Shown piece after piece: positions 10,701-21,525 of a DNA stretch of 64,000 bases (positions are counted from its first letter, which is position 1; every line of letters begins with the position of its first letter). The stretch spans positions 682,001 to 746,000 of the forward strand of contig OX359197.1 of assembly GCA_947172415.1 (NCBI GenBank), written 5' to 3'. Below the pieces are notes generated by a model. The model saw only the letters and a list, made by a program, of their open reading frames with translations. It did no database searches and was not told the origin of the DNA. Source of the DNA: Chondrosia reniformis. Its lineage: Eukaryota > Porifera > Demospongiae > Chondrillida > Chondrillidae. The position numbers and the translations under genes are program-made.

Positions 10701-13030
10701 ATACACACACACTTATATATACCTACATATATCTACACATATCTACATACATATACCTCATATAACTAAAGGTACTGTATATCAATTTAAACACTGCATT
10801 TCATTGTACTCCATTTCTGAGATACAATTCATGTAATATAAGTACGTATATAGTGCATGTACTGCCGTTCTGTACATATTTCAGGATTCCACTGTACAAT
10901 ATCTGGCATACTACCAAGTGATGGTGTACCTTTTTTCCTTCTTGTGGGAAGAAGTCAATCTCTCCTGGAAGGTATATCTTTCCACTGTTCTGATCATATC
11001 GCAATATCTTGCCCATCTTCTCTTCAAGGAAGCTCAGACCTCCTGGCAGGTTGGTTGCTAGGTAATGATGTTCCTATGGCAACACAGATGACACGCTTTT
11101 AAACTCGGACAAATATTTACGTTAATAAAATGGACAAATATTATGAGACAAACTTACAGATTTGGCAGGAAGTGAGCTTAGATGAAATCTGAGTTCAAAG
11201 TCACCCAGCTACATTTGGGGAATATGGAACACACATTTGCATAATATATAACTGTGACACCAGTACCGTTCACATAATATGAATAGCAAAAAGGTGTTTC
11301 ACTTGACCAATACAGAACTAATATATAATATATATGTACATATGTACGTATGCATAACTGACCTCTTTGATATTACCAGTGACTTTAGTAATTGAATTTT
11401 TCTGCTTTCCTTTAACATATTCTAAAGGGGAATCCCCTTCTGAGTACTATATACATATATACAGTCTCCATATACGTACGTACCTATAACTAAGACTTAT
11501 TTAATGAGCTGATAAGTAATACTGATAACTTACCACATAAAATATCACAACCATTGGTCTCAAAGCCTGACTAGTAGTACTGAGAGGTGTTACACTAATT
11601 CTTGAGGTCCAAGAGAAGTCAGTTGTTTTATAAAAGGTAGTCTTTATCTGAACATCTATGAATGAACACAATGAGGACAGCTGCTTATTATGAAGGAATA
11701 TACAAGATTGTACTCTACATAATACAGTTATAGTGTATCTGCGTTATTATTAAAGTAGTCATTATACTGGATCTATATCTTATATCTATGAAGCTAGAAT
11801 ATTCCTCCATTCTCGACTGGGTCACAGAGCTAATTCTGGAAATGCTACCTTCATCAGTGGCCTGGTATATGTTCAATTTTATATAGGACTTTTGTAAGTC
11901 GTGATGTATGTCACATTTAACAGCTACTTATTTATGTACCATGTACACATATTAATATATATATACGTATCTTGACACTTGTGTATATATATATATACAC
12001 TAATACTGTACATATTGATGAGGTCTTTATATACTGTAGATGCGTACCTAGGTCTTTGATATCTTGCTGACCAAATGATGTTCCATCATGTCTGGTCCAG
12101 CCGTACTGAATACTAGGATCACTGTGATCACAGTCATGTCGTATATCTAGTGAGCCACGCCCCCTACCAAACCACATTAATCCAAAGGAGGCTGCCCTAA
12201 CCAAGAGTATGAGCAGAGAAATAGGTTACTATATTGAAGGGGAAAACCCTTATGTTATGATAAAGACTGATGATATACATGTGAGCACCATTAAATCCAT
12301 TAAAGCCATCAACACATGTCCCCACCCACATCTTGTACTTATTAGACTGTGTTACAGAACTTCACACATATACAGTACATTTGAAATTATCACAAGCCCT
12401 TAGTTTAATAGGGAAGTGTTTCACCATATAACAACATGCACACACTTACTCTGGCAACCTTGGTCTGATTCCAAAATATGCATTTGATCTGGAAGTGGGA
12501 AAATACTATGAAACCAGTCACAACTGGCACATTAACATATAAAATAACTTCCTCTACATAAGATACATTAAACCATGCATTTAGCTATGTATATGTACAA
12601 TATTACATACATAACCTGCTGGCTTTAAGAGTACCATACAATATATAATACTACACCATCAACATTAATATTCTATCATATTATCATGATTCACTTTCCA
12701 TGGATATACTGTACTATCCTATATATACGTGTATACGTATATACCTATGTACACCATGTATTTTGTATGTAAGGTGAACCTGTATGTTCCCCAGAGCCTA
12801 TCTGCTGGGCCTCCCAAATTTCCCTGTATCACTGAGGGAAGTTGCAACCTTTGATTGACTCGCAAAGAACGCAAGTAAACAAACGCGATACCGATAACAA
12901 TTCCAGCCAATCCCAAAGCAGCAAGAGCAACTAGCGATGTACCGCCAGATTTAGAAGATTTCGCTTTTTGACTACTTTTGGAAGACAATGCACGTCCTTT
13001 ATTTGAATCCTTTTTCTGTTTCTTTGCCAT
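4719..13030 (-). CDS. MOGS: Mannosyl-oligosaccharide glucosidase (processing alpha-glucosidase I), complete
   Basis: GH63 enzyme of the ER membrane that removes the outermost alpha-1,2-glucose from the N-glycan precursor. I trace 23 exons with continuous phase (about 799 aa; the human protein is slightly over 830): 12780-13030, 12450-12488, 12048-12196, 11534-11655, 11363-11446, 11158-11208, 10930-11073, 10358-10549, 10203-10288, 9920-9981, 9323-9414, 9168-9263, 8354-8449, 7870-7938, 7708-7779, 7521-7650, 6857-6942, 6621-6696, 6297-6445, 5848-5907, 5616-5758, 5147-5234, 4719-4781. The N-terminus is a lysine-rich cytosolic tail and a single type II span. Family landmarks: [17 protein letters not shown], the [10 protein letters not shown] block (candidate general acid Asp), [30 protein letters not shown] (candidate base Glu), [15 protein letters not shown]. 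Exon 1 uses a weak GTTCAC donor. Several introns hold minisatellites and hammerhead repeats. Exons 1-9 are duplicated at 18.5-21.3 kb. Confidence 0.95.
7345..7392 (-). ncRNA. Hammerhead ribozyme-like motif in a MOGS intron
   Basis: Minus strand reads CTGATGA, then a short GGG/CCC stem II, then GAAAC, a two-base-pair stem III with tetraloop (AC-GGCT-GT) and the cleavage C. The strands outside (GGATCA before, TGACCC after) pair as stem I with one mismatch. The core is complete. Related copies lie at 43.3, 49.8, 51.0 and 52.7 kb. Confidence 0.6.
7984..8336. repeat. 13-bp minisatellite in MOGS intron 13
   Basis: About 27 head-to-tail copies of AGTGTTGAGGTGC with small variants (loss of the final GC, or an extra TG). 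It starts just beyond the exon 13 donor at 8354 and fills most of the intron to exon 14. The open frame it creates on the minus strand is a by-product. Confidence 0.95.
8630..8850 (-). mobile_element. Retroelement fragment headed by an intact hammerhead ribozyme
   Basis: On the minus strand the segment opens with a full hammerhead core at 8801-8845: TATCACA (stem I), CTGATGA, stem II closed by GCC/GGC around CAAATGAA, GAAAC, mini stem III AC-AGCT-GT, cleavage C, then TGTGGT pairing back to stem I. The downstream DNA (8640-8800) includes an inverted CCAGCCAAG...CTTGGCTGG hairpin and a CTTCGGTCCCCC block that resembles the CTCTGGCTCCC block behind the 15.5-kb motif. Layout suggests a Penelope-like or retrozyme-type remnant; no coding part is left. 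It lies in MOGS intron 12. Confidence 0.65.
9462..9893. repeat. 13-bp minisatellite in MOGS intron 10
   Basis: About 33 tandem copies of GAGGTGGAGTGGT, with GGC and TAGAG variants clustered in the left half. It fills the intron between exons 10 (9920-9981) and 11 (9323-9414). Like the 7984 array it has a 13-bp period and a GAGGTG core, so the two may share an origin. Confidence 0.95.
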
Positions 13031-13497
13031 AAGAGAAACTATACGGGTATACAATTTATCGTGACTTTAGATGGCCATTTTAATTGATAGGCGATATCAA
13101 CCGCAAACCACAAGTGCTTCAATTGGAAAGAGTCCACTCCAATAATGTAAAATGAAGATTTAATCTTGTCCAGGTATGAAGGGATCTTGAGCCTTCATTG
13201 GAAAGCTCTTTTACATGCACAAAAGGACAAGCTTTCAAAAAGGTCCAAAAAAATAAAAATGTTAAATCAGTCCATTTTCTCTGTTTCTTGTTACTGAATG
13301 CTACAAGACCCAGAATCAGGTTTGTATTCTCTAGACTCGTGGTCACTTGTGAGGAAGGTAAACACATCCTCCATGGCTCTCCAAGGGATCTCTTCACTTG
13401 TGGTAGTTCCTCCTGATCTTTCCTGGAGATAGCGGTTACTGAGGACTTCACCAACTGGCTGATTTGATGTCCTCCATTGAACAGTATACTGCATACA

Positions 13498-13611
13498 CAA
13501 ACAAACCTCCAGTGACCACATGCACACAAACAAACCTCCAGTGACTACATGCACACACACAAACCTCCAGTGACCACATGCACACACACAAACCTCCAGT
13601 GACCACATGCA
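13498..13611. repeat. Short intronic minisatellite (about 4 copies), copy 1
   Basis: Roughly 29-bp units with the core CCTCCAGTGACCACATG joined by CACACAAACAAA. It sits in intron 8 directly next to the exon 9 acceptor at 13488. The same array has grown to about 19 units in the duplicate at 21729-22292. Confidence 0.9.
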
Positions 13612-15527
13612 CAGATGAAAAATAGTACTAATATTTTACAAGTAAATGATCATACTTGTTTGCTGAATATCAATAGTATATACATATACACACTATCACA
13701 TCAAATTGTGGATACATTAATATATACCCCATATGCGCATACAGACACATATATAGTATATATGTACTAGTATTATATATTATATTATATTTTGTGTGTA
13801 CATTACATTGGCACTTGAAAGTAGATGTGAAACTTCTCTTCGAGGGCCTAGCAGTCCGATGTTAACATCTTTACCAGTCAGTGCGACCTTGTTCACTTTC
13901 TCTCTGAATGACTGCTGCTGTTGGCATGACTGCAGTACATAATGTAGATAAATGAGATTCATAGCTTCTAATGAAGACAACCAGCAACAAATTACACAAC
14001 TGCACCCAACCTCAGGCATGCTATATGTAGACAAGTACATTGGAAAATTGTACTTACCAGATCAATGGTTATCATGGCACCATAGCTGTGGGCAACAATG
14101 TCAACTGAGGGAGCTCGTGATGGTACAACAAAGTGATTCCAAACATAAGCTGCATGTTCTTCAGGTGTAGCACTTCCCTAACGAGAATAATGTGTCTCAG
14201 GAATAATTTGAAATAGCTAAATCTCCATTTTACCGTTAGGGTCTTAATTAGTTAACCATTTCGTCTAAAAGGTCCAAAACTTATCAATTATTTAGGAAAT
14301 GCAAGTGTCACTGCTCACCCTGACTCCACTGCCATCATTGGGGTTCAGAACAATTACATCATATCCAACCTACAAAGTACAGTAAGCAAACGTTTAAAAT
14401 ATTAGAAATTACTTAATTAAACTATGCTATATACAGTGCAAGTTTATATATATATATATATACTTGTATAGCTCTTTTAATGTAAGGAAGTTGTGATCCG
14501 CTGTCAATACTGTTGTTTATTATCAATCTGTAGTGTAAATAAAATACAGCAAGTAAATATAAGTAAAAAGGAAATGAGATTGACTCTATCTAATTCTTCT
14601 AATTACAAAATATATTTTGAATATTGCTATTCCTGTTGAAGTGGTGCTATTGATAGCAGCAGTAATAACCATCATTGTTACCTTATTGGGTGCAGTAAGG
14701 TATCGAAACAAGTCTTTTGAATATTGAAAGAACATTAATTTGGCAGTTTGGCCATCAACACTTACCTTCGGGACCACTGCCCAGCTCTGACTGGTCCATT
14801 TCCATTGATTAATAACAACAGCTTCTTTCCACTAGCACTAGCTCCTTTACTTCTAAAAAAGAATGTTCTAGGCTCATCTTCCACTGCGGCTAGCTACACA
14901 CAAATAAGTAATTAATTAAATCATTGAGTTACGTCAAAGTTAGATTTAGAGTTGCATAAAAACCATCCATTAAGGACACAAGTTTACTATAACTCAAACA
15001 AGTTTTCAACTTCAAATTAACTCTTACAGGAACAAATATCTTCTCCAAATCAGTTTCCCTTTCAAGTAAATTATACACGTGCTCCCTAACAACCTACATA
15101 TATAATAATATAGACATATACATCACATAAGTATAATATATAAGTATTATATGTCCTGTCCTATAGACATACATATACATGCATTGTGTATAAATAGTAA
15201 TTACATATGTACGTACTTTTCCAAGAAGTTCATATCTCAGCTTGTTTGTCTTCTGATCTGGGAATAGATCAAACTGAAATGGGCTTCCATCCACCAAAGA
15301 TTTCAAGGATCCATCTAATATAGAAATAAGTAAGTGAATTGTTTATTAGAATAGTCATATATAAGCTTGTTAAACAATGGACCAAAGAATGCTTGAGTTA
15401 GAAACAAAAATAATAAAAATACATAAATCGAAGCAAAGAATTACATCAACACAATAACCATAATATGGAAAAATAGGGGATCTTTAAAATCAGAATCTGA
15501 TCTTAAAGCATCATCATGCCATACTGA

Positions 15528-15700
15528 TCACTGATGAGTCCTAATAAGGACAAAACAGCTGTCTATGGCTAGACCATCTTTTTGAGTGGCTAGGGGGAGA
15601 CTCTGGCTCCCATCAAGCAAATTTTGGTTTCATCTATTAGCTCAGTGCGCTCCTCAGGGGACATGAGTGGGCAGGGGTAATATCCAGAGTTCAATGATGA
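15528..15700 (+). mobile_element. Hammerhead-headed retroelement remnant in kinase-Arb2 intron 1 (copy 1)
   Basis: Plus strand has CTGATGA, a strong stem II (GTCCT/AGGAC around AATA), then AAAAC in place of GAAAC, and AGCTGTC. One core base is changed (G to A), so cleavage is probably lost. It is followed by GGCTAGGGGGAGACTCTGGCTCCC and a T-rich tail ending at the exon 1 donor (15707). The duplicate at 24371-24545 carries a further core change (GTGATGA). Confidence 0.5.
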
Positions 15701-16423
15701 TATATAATAATCATAGACTTACCGTCATCAAAGAAATACCCAAAATCTTGTAAAGTACTCCAACTGCGCAATGTAGCCTCCAGCAGATGCTCTTGAACTT
15801 CACTGTATACATGGGCTATATCTGGTCTTCTGTCAGCATCATTGTGCAGACATTTGATGATGACTTGCTTCAGAGGATGCTGGTCTGGTAGCAATTCGAG
15901 GTCTTTTCTTCTGCGCTCCACTTCTGGAACTGGCCCAATATCAGTCAGGCCGCAGGATGGAAAGACTTGCGTACAGACTTCAAGCATCAAGACACCAATT
16001 GAGAAAATGTCAATTTTCAAACTATATGGGATATCACCACGCTGTAGAGCTTCTGGTGGCATAAATATGATATTTCCAGGTGCAGTACTTGTCATCATTT
16101 CCATGGGGTTGGAAAGTAGCTTTGATTGACCAAAATCGCTAACTTTCACGATACCATCTTCTGACATTAGAATATTCTTATCATTCGCATCGCGATGTGC
16201 CACCGGGTTGGGTCTTTCGTGAAGGAACTTGAATCCTTCTGCAATCCCCAGACATATTTCTAGCTGTCTTTTAAGGCTGAGCTGACCGCGGTTTCGTTCT
16301 AAAAAACTCCTTAAATCCTCTTTCATCTTTTCCATTACCAAAATTGTTTCCCCTTTTTCATTCTTGTATGCTCCATGCAATCTTATAATGCTCTTGTGAT
16401 GCAGGTCTGACAGATTATTACAC

Positions 16424-17055
16424 CATAGATTATCTATACTACGTAACCGGGATTGGAATCATCGAGTATTGCGTACTGAGTTTTGTTATGACTAAACGTA
16501 CATTGTGTATAAAATAAAACCTGACATCACTTCCTGTGTCACCATGTTTGTTGTACTTCTAGGGTAATCGTTACCCAAGCCTTTAGAACAGCTTCGTGTA
16601 CTTCGCTTAAACACTTGTTAGTAGTTCATTTGTTATAGTACGAATGAGGACTGGTATAGTTGACAGTTTTTATGCCTTTAATAATACGTAACAGGCTCCT
16701 ATTCGATTATTATCTACGTTACAAACCAACACCACAGAATCATTATTAGTGGAGAAAATGGTCACTTGAATCTGCTCCCTTATCGTACCATGACGCCTAA
16801 TACTTCGGCTTGAGTAATCGCCATCGAAGGGTACTAAAAAAGGATTTTTCGTTTGATTCCGCCATATCACTTTGAACGTTACGAATTCGTTCTAAAAAAA
16901 CTCGAATTAAGTCATTTATTTGCTCGAAGTAAAAGCTTTTGCTCATCGTACGTCCCGGAAACGTTATACCCAAAAAAAACGGAACTACAACAAACATGGT
17001 GACAGCTGTGCGTAGGCGGATTCCAATCCCGGTTACGTAGTATAGATAATCTATG
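16424..17055. mobile_element. 632-bp non-autonomous DNA transposon in the kinase exon
   Basis: Bounded by perfect 37-bp inverted ends (16424-16460 and 17019-17055, starting CATAGATTATC) with a 7-bp direct duplication attacac on each side (16417-16423, 17056-17062). Further in, a second inverted pair (TGTCACCATGTTTG near 16538, its complement near 16990) extends the inverted arms imperfectly. No transposase. The uninterrupted paralogue at 25.26-25.28 kb provides the empty site. A 7-8-bp duplication suggests hAT, P or a related superfamily; not decided. Confidence 0.88.
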
Positions 17056-17241
17056 ATTACACTCTTTTTCAAAGTCTTCTCTCGGTTTATCGAATGCAAT
17101 TACTTGATGGATGACCTTAACGGCGACGGACTCATTCCCCAACTTCCCTTCGAATACTATTCCGTAAGCACCACGACCTAGTTCTCTGCCAGTAAGACGC
17201 AGAGCCCTAGACTTAATCGGCAGTGAGCTGCTCTCGGCCAT

Positions 17242-17582
17242 TTTCTATGGGTGGGGATGTTATGATAATGATACACACTTCGAACACACAGTACATTCAC
17301 ATAATAGTATGCAGCCACAAAACCGCGCGTAGGAAAAGATGTAGACATGCATGATTGAAGGATTGCATCATGAAAACCTTAAGATATAATTCTCCACTAT
17401 GGATTAGATTTTGGCTTGTATAATATACATGTTTCGCTGGAGAAAGCTACAATTTACAATTCTCTTTTGAATTCTCTTGAATTCAATTAAAAATACCACA
17501 ATATGGAAATTATGATTTTGATTAATATTATTATACAATGATTCAAGTCTGTTAATGTTGGTATTTAAATGTCCGTCTTCTC
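17242..17582 (-). promoter_or_regulatory. Upstream region of kinase-Arb2 copy 1
   Basis: The only space between the kinase start codon and the MFS-derived exon copy; any promoter must lie here. A block around 17311-17420 (GCGTAGGAAAAGATG ... GGATTAGATTTTGG) is kept in all three copies (also 25.52-25.62 and 40.90-41.00 kb). No clear TATA box. Confidence 0.35.
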
Positions 17583-18338
17583 CTAATTCCTTGTTTTGGA
17601 CTTTCTCTTCTTCTTGATGAAAGACTTTATGCGTGGGAGAAGTTTTCTTCTCAGAATTGTCATTTGTTCCGGGTCCTTGGTCAGTGGTAGAAATATAGTG
17701 CATATACTACCAATGATCAGCATGATAAACACAATCAAGATGGGAATTTCTGTAAAAATGGAGGAGATAGTAATGAGCTACCTACCTAATTCCTTCATAT
17801 ATCTTTATATAGAAATTTGAGTTATCAATCACATGCAAGTAGCTATATTTTAAGGATATCACGTTCCTCTATTATAAGTGTTTTATAGCATTAAAAGTCA
17901 GTCATTTTGCGTTAAACACGAAAAATGAAATACAGTACTTTTGGGTTGGTTGTCCAGACCGGACATTGCAATCGGTAACTCATAACTGTCATTTGAACAA
18001 ACTTTTCCACTAGGATGACGTCACCATGCATGTAACGTTAACCTTTTACAATTACCAATTTTAATGTCCTGTCTGGACAACTGACCCAAAACGTACTGTA
18101 TATACAAATACTTCACTAAAATGCATACTTTACTGACAAGTTTATATAGTCTTGCTGATATTGCTATGTAAGGAAATACACCAGCTCAAAGAGTATTGCA
18201 TCATGTGGTGAAATTTAGGATTGATTTTTATATCAGAAAGAATGATCAATGTCTTTACAATATCAGATTGTACCTGGAGCACTTTCCTGAAGAGATGTAA
18301 ATGTGAATATACCACTTATAGACGCAATTCTACCAACT
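17583..18338 (-). pseudogene. Detached 3' end of the MFS transporter gene (last two exons)
   Basis: 17583-17749 matches the last exon of the intact MFS gene (41161-41327) and still encodes IPILIVFIMLIIGSICT...KSKTRN with its stop. 18245-18338 matches exon 7 but is cut at the duplication junction and lacks its acceptor. No upstream MFS exons exist here, so this is a passenger of the segmental duplication. A chimeric transcript joining truncated MOGS exon 9 to this last exon would be out of frame. Confidence 0.85.
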
Positions 18339-18494
18339 TTATTACGTACATATACAATACACATTTCCATATAAGTACATATACGTATATGTATATACTG
18401 AGTTTTGGTTATGCCTAGTGAGAGCTTTATACATCTACAACTTGAAAAGTTGAAAGTGCAATTCTTACCAGCCATACCACAAAACTGTACGTAC

Positions 18495-21265
18495 CTTGAA
18501 GCTCCGTAGAAATAAGATATTCCTCCAATTAAATTACTAAAGGCCAACTTGGCAAAGTCTATTTCTCTTGTGGTAAAGTTCTGTCCAGTAAAGAAGAATT
18601 AACTAAATTAACTATAGGAAAAATGCGTGATTAGTTGTGAAAAGTAAACCTTTTTCTCTAGGGCAAATGTCTCTTCAAATTGTTGATCAAATTTTCTTAT
18701 TCTTCTTTTAAGTGCTTCTGTGAGGGCTGGTCCATGTAGCGGAGTCTGTGAATCCGATCCCAAACCATTAATTGGGGAGTAGGTTATGTCAAGTTCAAAT
18801 GGTAGAGTGGTTTTGATTTGAACGGCTATAAAGTTGTTATCCTAAGATAATGAAAAAAAGACTAATATTCGTGTACCTACAAACAAGATCTTGAGAAATA
18901 TCAACTCCTACCACCTGTATTATTTAAGATGAGCATACATTTATTAAGGTTAATATGCATATACTATATAATACATAACTACATACAAATACATACACAC
19001 CTATATATACCTACATATATCTACACATATCTACATATACCTCATATAACTAAAGGTACTGTATATCAATTTAAACACTGCATTTCATTGTACTCCATTT
19101 CTGAGGTACAATTCATGTAATATAAGTACGTATATAGTGCATGTACTGCCGTTCTGTACATATTTCAGGATTCCACTGTACAATATCTGGCATACTACCA
19201 AGTGATGGTGTACCTTTTTTCCTTCTTGTGGGAAGAAGTCAATCTCTCCTGGAAGGTATATCTTTCCACTGTTCTGATCATATCGCAATATCTTGCCCAT
19301 CTTCTCTTCAAGGAAGCTCAGACCTCCTGGCAGGTTGGTTGCTAGGTAATGATGTTCCTATGGCAACACAGATGACACGCTTTTAAACTCGGACAAATAT
19401 TTACGTTAATAAAATGGACAAATATTATGAGACAAACTTACAGATTTGGCAGGAAGTGAGCTTAGATGAAATCTGAGTTCAAAGTCACCCAGCTACATTT
19501 GGGGAATATGGAACACACATTTGCATAATATATAACTGTGACACCAGTACCGTTCACATAATATGAATAGCAAAAAGGTGTTTCACTTGACCAATACAGA
19601 ACTAATATATAATATATATGTACATATGTACGTATGCATAACTGACCTCTTTGATATTACCAGTGACTTTAGTAATTGAATTTTTCTGCTTTCCTTTAAC
19701 ATATTCTAAAGGGGAATCCCCTTCTGAGTACTATATACATATATACAGTCTCCATATACGTACGTACCTATAACTAAGACTTATTTAATGAGCTGATAAG
19801 TAATACTGATAACTTACCACATAAAATATCACAACCATTGGTTTGGAAGCCTGACTGGTAGTACTGAGAGGTGTTACACTAATTCTTGAGGTCCAAGAGA
19901 AGTCAGTTGTTTTATAAAAGGTAGTCTTTATCTGAATATCTATGAATGAACACAATGAGGACAGCTGCTTATTGAACATGAAGGTATATACAAGATTGTA
20001 CTCTACATAATACAGTTACAGTGTATCTGTGTTATTATTAAAGTAGTCATTATACTGGATCTATATCTTATATCTATGAAGCTAGAATATTCCTCCATTC
20101 TCAACTGGGTCACAGAGCTAATTCTGGAAATGCTACCTTCATCAGTGGCCTGGTATATGTTCAATTTTATATAGGACTTTTGTATGTCGTGATGTATGTC
20201 ACATTTAACAGCTACTTATTTATGTACCATGTACACATATTAATATATATATACGTATCTTGACACTTGTGTATATATATATATACACTAATACTGTACA
20301 TATTGATGAGGTCTTCATATACTGTAGATGCGTACCTAGGTCTTTGATATCTTGCTGACCAAATGATGTTCCATCATGTCTGGTCCAGCCGTACTGAATA
20401 TTAGGATCACTGTGATCACAGTCGTGTCGTATATCTAGTGAGCCACGCCCCCTACCAAACCACATTAATCCAAAGGAGGCTGCCCTAACCAAGAGTATGA
20501 GCAGAGAAATAGGTTACTATATTGAGGGGGAAAACCCTTATGCGATGATAATGACTGATACGCATGTGAGCACCATTAAATCCATTAAAGCCATCAACAC
20601 ATGTCCCCACCCACTACATCTGGTAGTTATTACAGAACTTCACACATATATAGTACATTTGAAATTATCACAAGCCCTTAGTTTAATAGGGAAGTGTTTC
20701 ACCATATAACAACATGCACACACTTACTCTGGCAACCTTGGTCTGATTCCAAAATATGCATTTGATCTGGAAGTGGGAAAATACTATGAAACCAGTCACA
20801 ACTGGCACATTAACATATAAAATAACTTCCTCTACATAAGATACATTAAACCATGCATTTAGCTATGTATATGTACAATATTACATACATAACCTGCTGG
20901 CTTTAAGAGTACCATACAATATATAATACTACACCATCAACATTAATATTCTATCATATATACGTTTTTTTTTATATTGGTATATATACCTATGTACACC
21001 ATACTAAAGTGAACCTGTATGTTCCCCAGAGCCTATCTGCTGGGCCTCCTAAATTTCCCTGTATCACTGAGGGAAGTTGCAACCTTTGATTGACTCGCAA
21101 AGAACGCAAGTAAACAAACGCGATACCGATAACAATTCCAGCCAATCCCAAAGCAGCAAGAGCAACCAGCGATGTACCGCCAGATTTAGAAGATTTCGCT
21201 TTTTGACTACTTTTGGAAGACAATGTACGTCCTTTATTTGAATCCTTTTTCTGTTTCTTTGCCAT
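18495..21265 (-). pseudogene. MOGS copy 2, truncated after exon 9
   Basis: Exons 1-9 are present with conserved phases, e.g. 21015-21265 ([12 protein letters not shown], span, WGTYR), 20336-20484, 19214-19357, 18650-18841 and 18495-18580 (ending ISYFYGASR). The sequence then crosses a breakpoint into MFS DNA, so exons 10-23 with the whole GH63 catalytic barrel are missing. All visible exons remain open, which points to a recent event or some retained use as an ER-anchored N-terminal fragment. It cannot be a glucosidase. Confidence 0.88.
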
Positions 21266-21525
21266 AAGAGAAACTATACAGGTATACAATTTATCGTGAC
21301 TTTAGATGGCCATTTTAATTGATAGGCGATATCAACCGCAAACCACAAGTGCTTCAATTGGAAAGAGTCCACTCCAATAATGTAAAATGAAGATTTAATC
21401 TTGTCCAGGTATGAAGGGATCTTGAGCCTTCATTGGAAAGCTCTTTTACATGCACAAAAGGACAAGCTTTCAAAAAGGTCCAAAAAAATAAAAATGTTAA
21501 ATCAGTCCATTTTCTCTGTTTCTTG

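Larger units (their letters stand above)
13291..17241 (-). pseudogene. Kinase-Arb2 fusion gene, copy 1, interrupted by a transposon
   Basis: Same nine-exon gene as at 21526-25458. Exon 1 starts at 17241 (MAESSSLPIKSRALRLTG) and is broken after the kinase alpha-C stretch DFEKECN by a 632-bp insertion (16424-17055), after which the frame resumes with NLSDLHHKSII. Remaining exons are open and correctly phased: 15217-15314, 15028-15093, 14766-14893, 14464-14527, 14319-14369, 14058-14177, 13807-13929, 13291-13488. The kinase part also differs at several residues (GIVFEG for GTVYEG; NPMEMM for NAMEPM). As it stands exon 1 cannot give a full kinase; splicing-out of the insert or a shorter Arb2-only product cannot be excluded. 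The MOGS start lies only about 260 bp downstream. Confidence 0.85.
10055..18338. repeat. Segmental duplication, copy 1 (8.3 kb)
   Basis: Runs from MOGS intron 9 through MOGS exons 1-9, the kinase-Arb2 gene and its upstream region to a truncated MFS exon. It aligns almost base for base with 18341-25935 at an offset of 8.28-8.29 kb. The junction near 18338 joins MFS exon 7 sequence to MOGS intron 9 sequence with only a couple of shared bases, so it is a non-homologous tandem duplication breakpoint. Copies differ by scattered substitutions, a 632-bp transposon (copy 1 only), minisatellite length and a small insertion near 23.86-24.05 kb (copy 2 only). Confidence 0.93.

Noticed and set aside
11815-11865. 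Active hammerhead ribozyme in MOGS intron 3 (and 20100-20150)
   Set aside because: CTGATGA is present but GAAAC has become GAATT, destroying the core.
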